This document shows, one piece after another, positions 8,767 through 17,884 of a stretch of 64,000 nucleotides of DNA. Made by a program: the position numbers and the translations under genes. The notes beneath the pieces were generated by a model, which searched no databases, was not told the origin of the DNA, and saw only the letters and a program-made list of their open reading frames with translations. Source of the stretch: Desulfovibrio sp. Lineage in GTDB: Bacteria > Desulfobacterota > Desulfovibrionia > Desulfovibrionales > Desulfovibrionaceae. The stretch lies in the NCBI GenBank assembly GCA_031272715.1, contig JAISTH010000028.1:1-64000 (forward strand), written 5' to 3'. How positions within the stretch are numbered: the first letter of the stretch is position 1; the number at the start of each line of letters is the position of its first letter.

Positions 8767-11241
8767 ATGTCCCAGGAGCAGATGCACGACGGACACGGTC
8801 CGCAGAATGAGAACACGGGCACCCAGGAACCCACTTCGACGCCGGAGGACGTGAGCGCCACCGAAGCCGCCGCTGCGGCCGAAGCGACCGAGACGACGGA
8901 CGCGGCCCGAACCGCCGAAGCGACCGACACGGCCGGTGCAGCCGAAACGGCCGACGCCACCGCAACGGCCGAGGCGGCATTTGAAGCCGCAACGGCCGGG
9001 GCTGCAGGTGCTGCGGCCGGCTGGCGTGGAACCGGCGCAGGCGCCGATGCGCACTGGGGTGACGTGCCGGACGGTGCCAAAAAGCACGATATGCCCCCCG
9101 AGACGAAGCCTCACGGACTTGCGGAGAAGGCGCTGGAGTGGACAGGGCTCCTCGCGCCCCTGGTCTTCGCCCTGATCGTGGCGGCCCACGTCTGGCACGG
9201 CATGGTGGCCGCCCCTGGACTCTGTCCCAGCGAGGCCCGATCCCTGTCCGTCGTCGGAGCGGCCATACAGAACGGGGCATGGCTCGCCCCATCGGCGTCC
9301 GGCGCGGCGATGCTCCCGGTGTACGTCTGGTACGTGGCGGGTTGCGAAAAACTCCTCGAACTCCTCGGAATGCCCGGACTCCAGGCGGCAGCGGCCCTCG
9401 GAACCGGCATCGCGGCCCTTATCGCGCTTCTCAGCATCTATCTGCTCACACGATGGGCGGGACGAACCCGTGGCGAAGCGGCCGCGGCAGGCCTCGTCGC
9501 CGGATGCGCCCCCATCTTCATGGCCTTCATGCACCATGCGGGGCCCCAATCCCTCGGCGTGGCGCTGGTCCTCGGCGCACTGGGGTGTTTCTGTCGGGGA
9601 TTCCAGTCGCCACACTTCTCCTTCCTGTTCGTGGTCAAGGGCTTCATCCTGTCCGCCCTCGCCGGACTCACCCAGGGCCTCGCGTTCCTGCTGGTGGCTC
9701 CCCTCGCCGCCTTCATCCACCTGTTCTGGCAGGGAAGGCCGGGCAGGCTTCAGAAGGCCGACGCCCTCGGCGGCTTCACCCTGATGCTGGTGATCGTCGC
9801 CGGCTGGCTCGCCGCGGTGACGATGTTCTCGGGTTCCCAGGAGTACGCGGCATTTCTGTCGGGACTCGTCCCCCACAACCCGATGAACGCGCCGGACTAC
9901 GGACTCCTTCCCCTGCTGCTGGCGGCCCTGGGCCTCGGCCCGTGGCTGCTGGTGATCCTGTGCGTCAACTGGGGCAGGGTGGCGGTCCACGCCTTCAGCG
10001 ACCTCAGACGGTCCCGTCAGGTCGAGGATGGCACGGCCCTCTGCTGGATCGCCTTCGTCCTCGGATGCGCCCTCGCCGTCACGTTCCCGGATCCGCCCGC
10101 CATGGCGCTGCTGTGCGGCTGCCTCGCCTGTCCGCTGATCGGCAAGGCCTTGCTGGGGCTTTCCGGAACCGGCAGCAGGCTGTTCCACGGCATGATGGTC
10201 ATCATCCTCGCGCTGGCGGGACTTGTCGCCATCGCCGCGGGATTCGGCATGAGCCGCGACCTGCTCGCCCAGGCAATCGGCGGCGGGACGCCCGGGCAGT
10301 GGCTGGCCGCCGCAGGGCAGTTCAAATGGATCGCGGCCATGGGCGGAGCCCTTCTGGTGGCCGCCGCGGTGCTGGCGAAGTTCGTGGATCTTCGACGGCC
10401 GGCGGCGGGCCTCATCGCCTGCGCCGTCCTGAGCCTGCTGCTGGCGCAGCCGGCGATGCTCCTCCTCGGCCCCGAATTGGCGACGATCGAGGCGCCGAGC
10501 ACGCCCGCGACGCAAAAAGCCGCTCCCGCACCTGCCGAGCCCGCCGCGGTCCCCGAGAAGGCGCCCGATGCGGCCAAGCAGGCGGCTCCTGATGCCGGCG
10601 CCGCCGACAAGAAGGATGCGGGCGCAAGTCCCAAGGGCGAAAAGGCTCCGGGAGCGGACGCCCCCGCCGCCACGCCTCCGGCCGAGAAGGCCCCGGCAGA
10701 CGGCGCGCCCGCCAAAGCCGCGCCTGAAGCGGCAACACCCGCCAAAGCCGCGCCTGAAGGGACGGCGCCCGCCAAAGCCGCACCCGAAGGGGCCGCTTCC
10801 GAAAAGCCTGCCCCCGAGAAGGCCGCGCCTGAAAAAGCCGCGCCCGAGGCGGCCGCACCCGCATCGGACGCTCCAAAGGCCCCCGCCGGGGACGCCAAGA
10901 GCCCTTCATCCGAAGTGAAGGCCCCGGAGGGCGACGCGCCTCCCAAAGCCGTCCCGGAAGGGGTCGCGCCCGACTGGGAGAAAGGGAACGCCAAGGAACC
11001 CAAGGCGGAACGACAGGGCGCCGACACCCCCGCATCGGCCGGCACCGTCGGCAATCCCCCCACGCACACGGGCGACGGGGGACGATCGGCGGATTCGGTG
11101 AGGCCCGGCAACGCATCGACACAGGAGGCGGGATCCGGGAAAGACGCCCCGACAACCGCCCCTCGGCAATCCCCTCCGGAGAGCGCCGCTCCGTCCGATG
11201 CCCCGCCCCACGTCTCGGAGGCCCCGCCCGCGCAAATATAA
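8767..11241 (+). CDS. Polytopic membrane protein, GT-C glycosyltransferase-like, with low-complexity ends
   Basis: An 824-residue protein. Residues 1-110 are an Ala/Thr/Glu-rich hydrophilic leader; residues about 130-580 hold about 11-12 membrane helices; residues about 590-824 are an Ala/Pro/Lys repeat tail (units such as PEKAAPEKAAPEAAAP). The loop after helix 1, CPSEARSLS...NGAWLAPSASGAAMLPVY, resembles the first periplasmic loop of ArnT/PMT-type (GT-C) glycosyltransferases, which carries a catalytic acidic residue followed by Arg and a W-x-x-P segment. That suggests transfer of a sugar from a polyprenyl phosphate donor, but this is inference. The start has no clear ribosome binding site. 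It follows the GH13-like gene by 275 bases on the same strand. Confidence 0.7.
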   Translation: MSQEQMHDGHGPQNENTGTQEPTSTPEDVSATEAAAAAEATETTDAARTAEATDTAGAAETADATATAEAAFEAATAGAAGAAAGWRGTGAGADAHWGDVPDGAKKHDMPPETKPHGLAEKALEWTGLLAPLVFALIVAAHVWHGMVAAPGLCPSEARSLSVVGAAIQNGAWLAPSASGAAMLPVYVWYVAGCEKLLELLGMPGLQAAAALGTGIAALIALLSIYLLTRWAGRTRGEAAAAGLVAGCAPIFMAFMHHAGPQSLGVALVLGALGCFCRGFQSPHFSFLFVVKGFILSALAGLTQGLAFLLVAPLAAFIHLFWQGRPGRLQKADALGGFTLMLVIVAGWLAAVTMFSGSQEYAAFLSGLVPHNPMNAPDYGLLPLLLAALGLGPWLLVILCVNWGRVAVHAFSDLRRSRQVEDGTALCWIAFVLGCALAVTFPDPPAMALLCGCLACPLIGKALLGLSGTGSRLFHGMMVIILALAGLVAIAAGFGMSRDLLAQAIGGGTPGQWLAAAGQFKWIAAMGGALLVAAAVLAKFVDLRRPAAGLIACAVLSLLLAQPAMLLLGPELATIEAPSTPATQKAAPAPAEPAAVPEKAPDAAKQAAPDAGAADKKDAGASPKGEKAPGADAPAATPPAEKAPADGAPAKAAPEAATPAKAAPEGTAPAKAAPEGAASEKPAPEKAAPEKAAPEAAAPASDAPKAPAGDAKSPSSEVKAPEGDAPPKAVPEGVAPDWEKGNAKEPKAERQGADTPASAGTVGNPPTHTGDGGRSADSVRPGNASTQEAGSGKDAPTTAPRQSPPESAAPSDAPPHVSEAPPAQI

Positions 11242-11331
11242 GTCATGAGCCATGGCCCCGACGCCCGGGGGATGCCGGGAGACCACCGGATTTCCCCCAA
11301 TCCCCGGGGCTTTGGCGCAGGATAAAAGTTT

Positions 11332-11374
11332 TCCCGCAGGAGGCGCGGCCCGGAAAGCCGCGCCACCTGCGGGA
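11332..11374 (+). terminator. Long GC-rich hairpin downstream of the GT-C-like gene
   Basis: Arms tcccgcaggaggcgcggc (11332-11349) and gccgcgccacctgcggga (11357-11374) pair over 18 bases with one mismatch around a 7-base loop. It lies 91 bases after the GT-C-like stop. No T-tract follows, so it may be a rho-independent-like terminator or a structured element ahead of cstA. Confidence 0.45.
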
Positions 11375-11434
11375 ACCGGACAGCCGAAATCGCGTTCCCG
11401 GCCTCCTTGGGACGTTTTCGGTGCACGAAACAAG

Positions 11435-11463
11435 TTGACGTTTTTTTTCCAAGCGCGTACACC
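11435..11463 (+). promoter_or_regulatory. Possible sigma-70 promoter for cstA
   Basis: TTGACG (11435-11440) and TACACC (11458-11463) are separated by 17 bases that include a run of eight T. The -35 matches the consensus at five of six positions; the -10 is poor. It lies downstream of the previous hairpin and about 195 bases before the cstA start, leaving a long leader. Confidence 0.3.
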
Positions 11464-11465
11464 CT

Positions 11466-11504
11466 CGAAAAAGTCTTGAAACCCTGCGGGGAGAGACTTT
11501 TTCG
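11466..11504 (+). terminator. Hairpin in the cstA leader, possible attenuator
   Basis: cgaaaaagtct (11466-11476) and agactttttcg (11494-11504) form an 11-bp stem with a 17-base loop, with T-rich sequence in the descending arm. It lies between the proposed promoter and the cstA start, so it could terminate upstream transcription or attenuate cstA. Confidence 0.4.
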
Positions 11505-11658
11505 GACGTGCGTCCGGCTTGGGCGTTTTGCGCAAGCGTCCCGGGTCCCAGGTCGGGTCCCGGGGGAGGCATCGACTCCGGCGTCGAGACACCGGAGGCA
11601 ATGCGGGGGGCATCCGGCCTCGGACGACTTCCTGCCAATTTCCACATGGAGGGTGAAC

Positions 11659-13122
11659 ATGCCAAATTCCATGTATTTCGTGATTTCCGTGGTGGCATTG
11701 ATTCTCGGCTATGTGCTCTACGGGACCTTCGTGCAGAAGGTGTTCGGCGCCGACGACAAACGGCCGACTCCCGCGAAAACCATGGCCGACGGCGTGGACT
11801 TCGTCGAGATGCCCTCATGGAGGATATGGCTGATCCAGCTCCTGAACATCGCAGGGGTCGGCCCGGTGTTCGGTCCCATCCTGGGCGCCCTGTGGGGACC
11901 GGCGGCGCTGCTCTGGATCGTCATCGGAACCATCTTCGCCGGAGCCGTGCACGACTACTTCGCCGGCATGCTCTCCATCCGCTACCAGGGCGCCAACGTC
12001 CCCGACATCGTCGGCTACAATCTGGGCAACATCGCCAAGCAGTTCATGCGCCTCTTCTCCGTGGTGCTGCTGGTCCTGGTGGGCGTGGTCTTCGTGGGAG
12101 CCCCGGCGGGCCTGCTGTCCAGCCTCTTCCCGGCCGACGTGAAGGCTTCCGGAGCGATCTACTCCACCAAGACCTTCTGGGTGTGGATCATCTTCGCCTA
12201 CTACTTCGTGGCGACCATCATGCCCATCGACAAGATCATCGGCCGCATCTATCCGCTGTTCGGCGCCGTGCTCATCTTCATGGCCGTCGGCGTCTCGGTC
12301 ATGCTCTTCCTCAACCCCGACATCTCCTTCTACAACTCGGCCGAGATGGTGAACCAGCATCCCAAGCAGCTGCCCCTGTACCCCTTGGTGTTCATCACCA
12401 TCGCCTGCGGGGCCATCTCGGGCTTCCACTCCACCCAGTCCCCCCTCATGGCCCGCTGCGTCGCCAGGGAGAGCCTCGGCAAGCCCATCTTCTACGGCAG
12501 CATGATCTCCGAAGGCTTCATCGGCCTCGTGTGGGCGACGGTGGGCATGAGCTTCTACCACGGTTCCCCGGATCTCGCGGCGGCACTGGCCGGCGGCGGA
12601 CCCGGCAAGATCGTCACCGACTCCTCCATCGCGTTGCTTGGCACCGTCGGCGGCATCCTGGCCATCCTCGGCGTGGTGGTGCTGCCCATCACCTCCGGCG
12701 ACACGGCGTTCCGCGCCGCCCGCCTCACCATCGCCGAAGTCGCCAAGTACAGCCAGCGGCCAGTCCCCAACCGGCTCTACATCGCCGTGCCGGTGTTCAT
12801 CATCGGCATCTTCCTCAACAACATCTCCTTCGACGTCATCTGGCGGTACTTCGGCTGGGCCAACCAGACGCTGGCGATGATCGTGCTCTGGGCCGGCGCC
12901 GCGTACCTCTACCGCAGAGACAAGTTCCACTGGATCTGTTCGATCCCGGCGACCTTCATGACCGCCGTGACGATCTCCTACATCTGCTACGAACCCAAGA
13001 TGGGCTTCAACATCCCCATCGACTACTCGAACATCATCGGCGTTGCCATCGCCATCGTGGCCTTCGTGGCCTTCATGATCGGAGGGCGGCGCTGCGGCGT
13101 CGGCGAACCCGAGAACGCATGA
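11659..13122 (+). CDS. cstA: Carbon starvation protein CstA family transporter
   Basis: A 487-residue polytopic inner-membrane protein. CstA/BtsT family members import peptides or pyruvate during carbon limitation. Family hallmarks are present: GYVLYGTFVQKVFGADDKRPTPAKTMADGVDFV near the N-terminus, NIAGVGPVFGPILGALWGP, AGAVHDYFAGMLSIRYQG and the SGFHSTQSPLMARC segment. It is shorter than E. coli CstA (about 700 residues) and matches the compact version common in anaerobes. I chose the ATG at 11659, preceded by GGAGGG six bases upstream, instead of the track start at 11407, which has no homology. A strong terminator follows, so the gene is probably monocistronic. Confidence 0.9.
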   Translation: MPNSMYFVISVVALILGYVLYGTFVQKVFGADDKRPTPAKTMADGVDFVEMPSWRIWLIQLLNIAGVGPVFGPILGALWGPAALLWIVIGTIFAGAVHDYFAGMLSIRYQGANVPDIVGYNLGNIAKQFMRLFSVVLLVLVGVVFVGAPAGLLSSLFPADVKASGAIYSTKTFWVWIIFAYYFVATIMPIDKIIGRIYPLFGAVLIFMAVGVSVMLFLNPDISFYNSAEMVNQHPKQLPLYPLVFITIACGAISGFHSTQSPLMARCVARESLGKPIFYGSMISEGFIGLVWATVGMSFYHGSPDLAAALAGGGPGKIVTDSSIALLGTVGGILAILGVVVLPITSGDTAFRAARLTIAEVAKYSQRPVPNRLYIAVPVFIIGIFLNNISFDVIWRYFGWANQTLAMIVLWAGAAYLYRRDKFHWICSIPATFMTAVTISYICYEPKMGFNIPIDYSNIIGVAIAIVAFVAFMIGGRRCGVGEPENA

Positions 13123-13172
13123 CGATGGGCCACAGGCCTGCATTGCGGTCCTGACGACCGCTGACAACGAAA

Positions 13173-13209
13173 ACGGAAAAGGCAGGGCGCGAGGCCCTGC
13201 CTTTTCCGT
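13173..13209 (+). terminator. Strong terminator after cstA
   Basis: acggaaaaggcagggc (13173-13188) and gccctgccttttccgt (13194-13209) form a perfect 16-bp stem with a 5-base loop. The descending arm contains a CTTTT stretch. It separates cstA from thiD. Confidence 0.85.
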
Positions 13210-13277
13210 CCCGGGCCCCCGCATCCCCCGGACGGGAAGGCACCAGGGACGATACCGGGGGAAGGGAGGAGCGCAGG

Positions 13278-14072
13278 ATGGGCTACAAGACGCCGAACAT
13301 CCTCACGGTGGCAGGTTCCGACTCCGGCGGCGGCGCCGGGATACAGGCCGACCTCAAGACGATCATGGCCCTCGGAGGCTACGGCATGAGCGTGGTGACG
13401 GCCCTGACGGCCCAGAACGGCATGGGCGTGACCGGCATCTTCACCCCGGACCCCGACTTCGTGGCCCTGCAGCTCACGACGGTCCTCGAGGGCTTCCCCG
13501 TGTCCGCGGCCAAGACCGGCATGCTCTTCTCCGCCGCCATCATCCGCGCCATCGCCCCCATCCTGAAGACCAGGAAATTCCCCCTGGTGGTGGATCCGGT
13601 GTGCGTCAGCACCAGCGGCAGCAAACTCCTCGAGGACGACGCCATCGAGGCCCTGGCGACGGAGCTCCTGCCTGATTGCGACCTGCTCACCCCGAACCGT
13701 CCCGAGGCGGAGCGCCTCACGGGCATGACCGTCGCCTCCCTGGAAGACGCCGTCGCGGCGGGGGAGAAGCTGATCGAGATGGGGGCCAAGGCCGTCCTGG
13801 TGAAGGGAGGGCACGCCGGCGGGGGCATCATGGCGACGGACGTCCTCTGCGAGAAGGGGGAGTCCCCGAAGAACCTCTCCCAGGCATGGATCGACACGAA
13901 GAACACCCACGGCACGGGATGCACGCTCTCCGCGGCCATCGCCACGGGTCTGGGGAACGGGCTTCCGGTGCGGGCCGCCGTGGCCCGGGCGCAGGAGTAC
14001 GTCAACCTCGCCCTGCGCAAGAGCTACTCCCCGGGGAAGGGACACGGTCCGGTCAACCACGCGGCGAAGTGA
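13278..14072 (+). CDS. thiD: Hydroxymethylpyrimidine/phosphomethylpyrimidine kinase ThiD
   Basis: A 264-residue ribokinase-fold enzyme that phosphorylates HMP and then HMP-P to HMP-PP, the pyrimidine branch of thiamine biosynthesis. Recognisable blocks are the N-terminal TVAGSDSGGGAGIQADLKT (substrate pocket), TALTAQNG, VVDPVCVSTSG, VLVKGGHAGG and the C-terminal anion-hole/catalytic motif THGTGCTLSAAIATG. The ATG is preceded by GGGAGGAG. It is a single gene between the cstA terminator and a long intergenic region; I see no TPP riboswitch in the short leader. Length is normal for ThiD. Confidence 0.95.
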   Translation: MGYKTPNILTVAGSDSGGGAGIQADLKTIMALGGYGMSVVTALTAQNGMGVTGIFTPDPDFVALQLTTVLEGFPVSAAKTGMLFSAAIIRAIAPILKTRKFPLVVDPVCVSTSGSKLLEDDAIEALATELLPDCDLLTPNRPEAERLTGMTVASLEDAVAAGEKLIEMGAKAVLVKGGHAGGGIMATDVLCEKGESPKNLSQAWIDTKNTHGTGCTLSAAIATGLGNGLPVRAAVARAQEYVNLALRKSYSPGKGHGPVNHAAK

Positions 14073-14190
14073 CGGCGCAGTCCCTTGCGGCGAGAAAGAC
14101 GGGTCCCCGGTACGGAGACTCTGGGTAGCTGTGCGCCTGAAATCCGCTTGAGTGGCGGGGCGCAGGGTGTTTTGCAACGATCGGCAAGAA

Positions 14191-14222
14191 TTCTTCCCGA
14201 TTCGTTATCGAATCGGGAAGAA
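14191..14222. terminator. Perfect 14-bp hairpin downstream of thiD
   Basis: ttcttcccgattcg (14191-14204) and cgaatcgggaagaa (14209-14222) form a 14-bp stem with a TTAT loop. A-rich sequence follows on the plus strand. It may terminate thiD transcription or be a repeat-type palindrome, since its core GAATCGGGA recurs at 15411-15419. Confidence 0.5.
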
Positions 14223-15060
14223 AAATAGCCGGATCACCGAAAGCCATGCCGCTCTAGGCCGTGGAGGGCGTCCTGCCCAGTCCTGGAGGGATCGCCACCC
14301 CTTCCGGCGAGGCCTCCCGTCGTCACCTCGAAGGCCCCATGTCGCCATCGTCCCGTCGCCGAGGGCCCGGGCAGAGGCCGTCCGACGGCTGCGTCCGCTC
14401 CGGGCGGCGCCTCCTGCTTCCAGAAGACAGGTGGATATCGGAAAGATTTTTTACCGATAATGGCTTGAATCGGCTGCGGTTTTTGTCAATAGCCTGAGAT
14501 TGGCCTAGATCAAAGGTTTCCGGGGCATGTGGTTTGGTCGAAGTGCGGTTTTTGGGCAAGTTTTGCAGGGTCGGTATGAAATCATCCCGATATGCGAATA
14601 ATCGGTTATAAATTTTACCGATCATCGGAGAGCCGTGCTGGACGGGGATTTCAGGGGGGGCTGCAGGCAATCAGGAACCAGCAAGGTCCATTGGAGTATC
14701 CGACCGGGGAGAGACGGCTCTTTTCCCTTGTGATGGTTGGGCGGCCGCCGAGGGTGCAGACGGAGGCCGATTCTGGCGTCCATGGCCAGCTTGGGACAGC
14801 TTCGCGCCGACAAGACGGGCTGCCCAAATCGGGAGGATAACCTGCCGATGCTGACAAAAATCGGTCACCAATCCCGCCGATATGCTTTAACATGCGCAAC
14901 TCAACGCCTCCGGGGGCGTCCACAACGCCCGGATAGCAACTATGAAGTGGTTTTTGCAGGGGTGGTAAGGGCTATTGACGATTGCAGGCTGATGTGGTAA
15001 ATAAGATTACCGATCCGAGGACGACAGCGCCAGATCAGGGCCCAGGCCGCTCCGCAGGGC

Positions 15061-15470
15061 AGAGGGCAGCATGCCGTGTTGCAAAGTCGCAGCGGCGAGG
15101 CGGTGTTGCGCCTTGGAGGAAGGTGTGCCTCCCGGGCCGCAAGCGGAGGGCCGAACCGGTGCCGTAGTAGGCTTGGGGAGTGCGTCATGCTTCAATGGCG
15201 GCAGAGGGCGTCAGCAGGGCTTCCTGCCGAGCCCTACGATGACAGGACACCGTCCTGCCGGTATGCCGAAGAGTGCGCGGTTCAAGGGCCTGCAGGCGTT
15301 TGCAATGTCGCTGAGGGTGGAACCGAGGCTGGTTTTGCGGAAAAAGCACGATCCCCATCAGACCGGTCATGTAGCGGCAGCAAAAGGTGCCGATCTGCGG
15401 GAGACCGGGCCGAATCGGGATTCCTGGCCGATCCGCAGGCAAGGGACAGCATGCCGTGCTGCAAAGTCGC
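15061..15470 (+). repeat. Imperfect direct repeat, copies 380 bp apart
   Basis: 15061-15090 and 15441-15470 match at 27 of 30 bases around CAGCATGCCGTG(T/C)TGCAAAG, and weaker similarity extends upstream (CCGATC...CCGCAGG). The copies lie in the same orientation in noncoding DNA. Their nature is unknown. Confidence 0.6.
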
Positions 15471-15771
15471 CGTGGTGAAGCGGGTCTCACGCCTTGTGGC
15501 GGCGGAGCGGCAGCCGAGGATGCATACTACCGGCATCAAGAACAGAGATCGTAACCCACGTCACATATGCGGTGTCCTAGAAGGGTTATTGACGAACGAC
15601 TAAAGATTTTGGAGTTTAATGTTCCACGGATTCTTACTTGTACTTGCACTCAATAATTTTTTCTTTTCAAATGGATGTCACTATCCATTAGAATATCTTT
15701 TATTTTTTAATATTTATTAAGAATACATACTCTAAACAATATCACATAAAATTATTTTACAGGAGGCTAAA

Positions 15772-17091
15772 ATGCAGATAAATGAATTGCAAGATTTACT
15801 CATCGACATGCAAAAAAATAATTTGCCGCTTGGCATTCCGAGGCAGATATCAATAAATGAAGCTCCGGGAATGGCAACGACAATAATCGGCGTTAGGAGA
15901 TGTGGCAAATCTACACTGTGCCGTCAGATCTCCCATAGACTTCTGGAAAATGAAGTTCCGCAGGAGAATATCGTTTTTTTAGACTTCTTTGATGACAGGC
16001 TGTGGGAACTACTTCCAGCAGGCAACATAGGATTACTCCCTGACGCATATTATAGTCTTTTTCCCATGAAGAGATATGCTGAATGCGTCTACTTCTTTTT
16101 TGATGAAATCCAGCTTGTGCAAAGATGGGAACCTTTTATAGACAGGTTGCAACGCACAGAAAATTGTAAAATATATCTAACGGGTTCATCTGCAAAACTT
16201 CTATCAACTGAAGTCTCAACTGAAATGCGTGGACGCTCACTATCATGGGAACTTTTTCCTATATCATTTAGAGAATTCCTGAGCTGGAAAGGCCTGCAGA
16301 CGACACTGCCAATGGCCGCAAAAGATAAAGCCCATGCAATGCATGCTTTTGATGAATATTGGAACGTAGGCGGGTTCCCACGAGTTCTGTCTTCTGATGC
16401 CTACATGCGAATCATGATACACCAACAATACTTTGAATCCATGATCCTGCGTGATATAGTGGAGCGGCATGACATTTCACACCCCAAGGCTCTTTCAAAC
16501 TTAATGCACCGACTCGTAGCGAGCATTGGATCGCTCTATTCTGTAAATAAGCTTACAGAGTATGTGAAAAGTATAGGGTATAACGTACCGAAAGCGTCTA
16601 TTTCAGATTATCTCGAGTGGATAGATGACGCTTTCGTGCTTTTCACTGTTCGCAAATACGATGAGTCATTCTCAAAATCAAATGTAAATTCTAAAAAAAT
16701 TTATTGCATAGACCATGCTCTTGCGAGGTCAATTTGTCCAAAAATTTCAAAAGATGATGGGCATTTGCTCGAGAATGTTGTTTTCATAGGGTTGCGTTCT
16801 ATGACGAAATCTGTGTATTATTACAGAACATCCAAACTTACAGAAGTAGATTTTTTTGTGCAGCGTAGGGATCTTTTCCCACTACTTGTTCAGGTATGCT
16901 ATACTATTGAGGATACTAAAACACGACGGCGTGAAGTAGATGCGCTTTCCCAAGCAATGAAAGAAGTTGGCGCACCACAAGGATATCTTGTCACATACAG
17001 TCATGAGGAGCGCATCGATACCTCTGCCGGTGTGATTGCAGTCATGCCTGCATGGCGATTCCTCCTGGAAATTGCTTCAATGTTGCCATAG
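15772..17091 (+). CDS. AAA-family ATP-binding protein with DUF4143-type C-terminal domain
   Basis: A 439-residue protein of the common 'ATP-binding protein' family (AAA_14 plus DUF4143). A P-loop GVRRCGKSTLCRQI sits near residue 41, a Walker B-like YFFFDEIQLV near residue 112, and the sensor-like KIYLTGSSAKLL near residue 138. The C-terminal domain carries DEYWNVGGFPRVL, a DNA-binding-like central part, and a nuclease-like end (YYRTSKLTEVDFFVQR...LVQVCY). AGGAGG precedes the ATG. These proteins are abundant, variable and often horizontally moved; their role is unclear. The gene is AT-rich in an otherwise GC-rich neighbourhood, which suggests acquisition. Confidence 0.85.
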   Translation: MQINELQDLLIDMQKNNLPLGIPRQISINEAPGMATTIIGVRRCGKSTLCRQISHRLLENEVPQENIVFLDFFDDRLWELLPAGNIGLLPDAYYSLFPMKRYAECVYFFFDEIQLVQRWEPFIDRLQRTENCKIYLTGSSAKLLSTEVSTEMRGRSLSWELFPISFREFLSWKGLQTTLPMAAKDKAHAMHAFDEYWNVGGFPRVLSSDAYMRIMIHQQYFESMILRDIVERHDISHPKALSNLMHRLVASIGSLYSVNKLTEYVKSIGYNVPKASISDYLEWIDDAFVLFTVRKYDESFSKSNVNSKKIYCIDHALARSICPKISKDDGHLLENVVFIGLRSMTKSVYYYRTSKLTEVDFFVQRRDLFPLLVQVCYTIEDTKTRRREVDALSQAMKEVGAPQGYLVTYSHEERIDTSAGVIAVMPAWRFLLEIASMLP

Positions 17092-17884
17092 ACGCAGGCA
17101 GAACGAGCGGAAAGCCTTGACCAGCATGGGTATTTCGGATCCGACATGCTATGCTTACCAGTTTGGCGTAAAACTGGTGTAGTCTCCATCCCGGATGCCA
17201 GAGAGCCTTGATAGCCGCGAGGATCCTGTCCAACACCACGTACAGCACATCCGTCCGGCATGATGCCGATGGGCGAAAGTCAACGGAGCGTATGGCGATT
17301 TCGGATCTGGGGTGGCGGCGCAGCCGGCTTGCCGCAAGACTGGTCCGCCCTCCGCGCCGGAGGGCAGAAACCATTGCAGGACGCGAGGATCCCCGGCAGT
17401 GCCGACGATCCCGTCCATCGCTGGGCAGACGTGCGGAAATCCTTGGCGCGTGCGGCGATTCTTGATCTGGCAGCGGCGACGCGACCGGTTTGCCGGGATT
17501 CTGGTCGCGCCTCTGCTCCGGTCGCCCGGAAGGCTTGACGGCAACAGGCGCCTGAACAACGAGGCGAGGCAGGTCCCATCGCCTCCATGTCGGGCTTCGG
17601 CTTCGCCGATTTTGCCTCGACCTGTCCGCCGGAGAGCGTCGGGGACTCTTGCTGTTGCTGCAGATGAAGGCGATGGAGATGGCCACGCCAAGAGCTGCGG
17701 CCCGAGTTGCCGGCCGTCCCCGCCCCTCGCGCAGGAGGCGCTCCTGCCACGAACTGGCATCCTTTTTGGTGTAGGCGGGGGTTGACGTGGGGCGGCGACG
17801 AGGCTATCCTCCCGCATGCTCGTCGGTCTATGGCCGCAACCGCCCACACCGGACGGGCACCACGATTCCCTCGGGAGATCCGCC
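17092..17884. other. Intergenic region with imperfect repeats
   Basis: GC-rich DNA with no supported gene. Segments near 17270-17390 and 17430-17540 are imperfect copies of each other (each runs GCGATT-T-GATCTGG...GGCGGCG, then a purine-rich palindromic stretch). The several long minus-strand ORFs here repeat the same peptide fragments in different frames, as expected of repeat DNA. The promoter of the antitoxin gene lies at the right end. Confidence 0.5.
17782..17810 (+). promoter_or_regulatory. Putative promoter of the HTH/PIN toxin-antitoxin operon
   Basis: TTGACG (17782-17787), 17 bases, then TATCCT (17805-17810). Transcription would begin near 17817, which excludes the ORF-track ATG at 17816 and supports the ATG at 17885 as start. 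Confidence 0.5.

Larger units (their letters stand above)
14073..15771. other. Long intergenic region with hairpins and dispersed repeats
   Basis: No convincing gene. It contains a perfect hairpin at 14191-14222, several scattered ACCGAT/ATCGG elements (for example near 14450, 14600, 14860 and 15010), and an imperfect direct repeat centred on 15061-15090 and 15441-15470. From about 15590 the sequence turns sharply AT-rich, marking the left edge of the island that holds the ATPase at 15772. Confidence 0.6.

Noticed and set aside
13210-13277. TPP riboswitch ahead of thiD
   Set aside because: Only about 68 bases lie between the cstA terminator and the thiD start, and no CUGAGA-type conserved core is visible.
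17042-17686. 214-codon minus-strand ORF after the ATPase gene
   Set aside because: Its translation repeats peptide fragments found in other frames across imperfect DNA repeats, and the 3' part is antisense to the ATPase gene.
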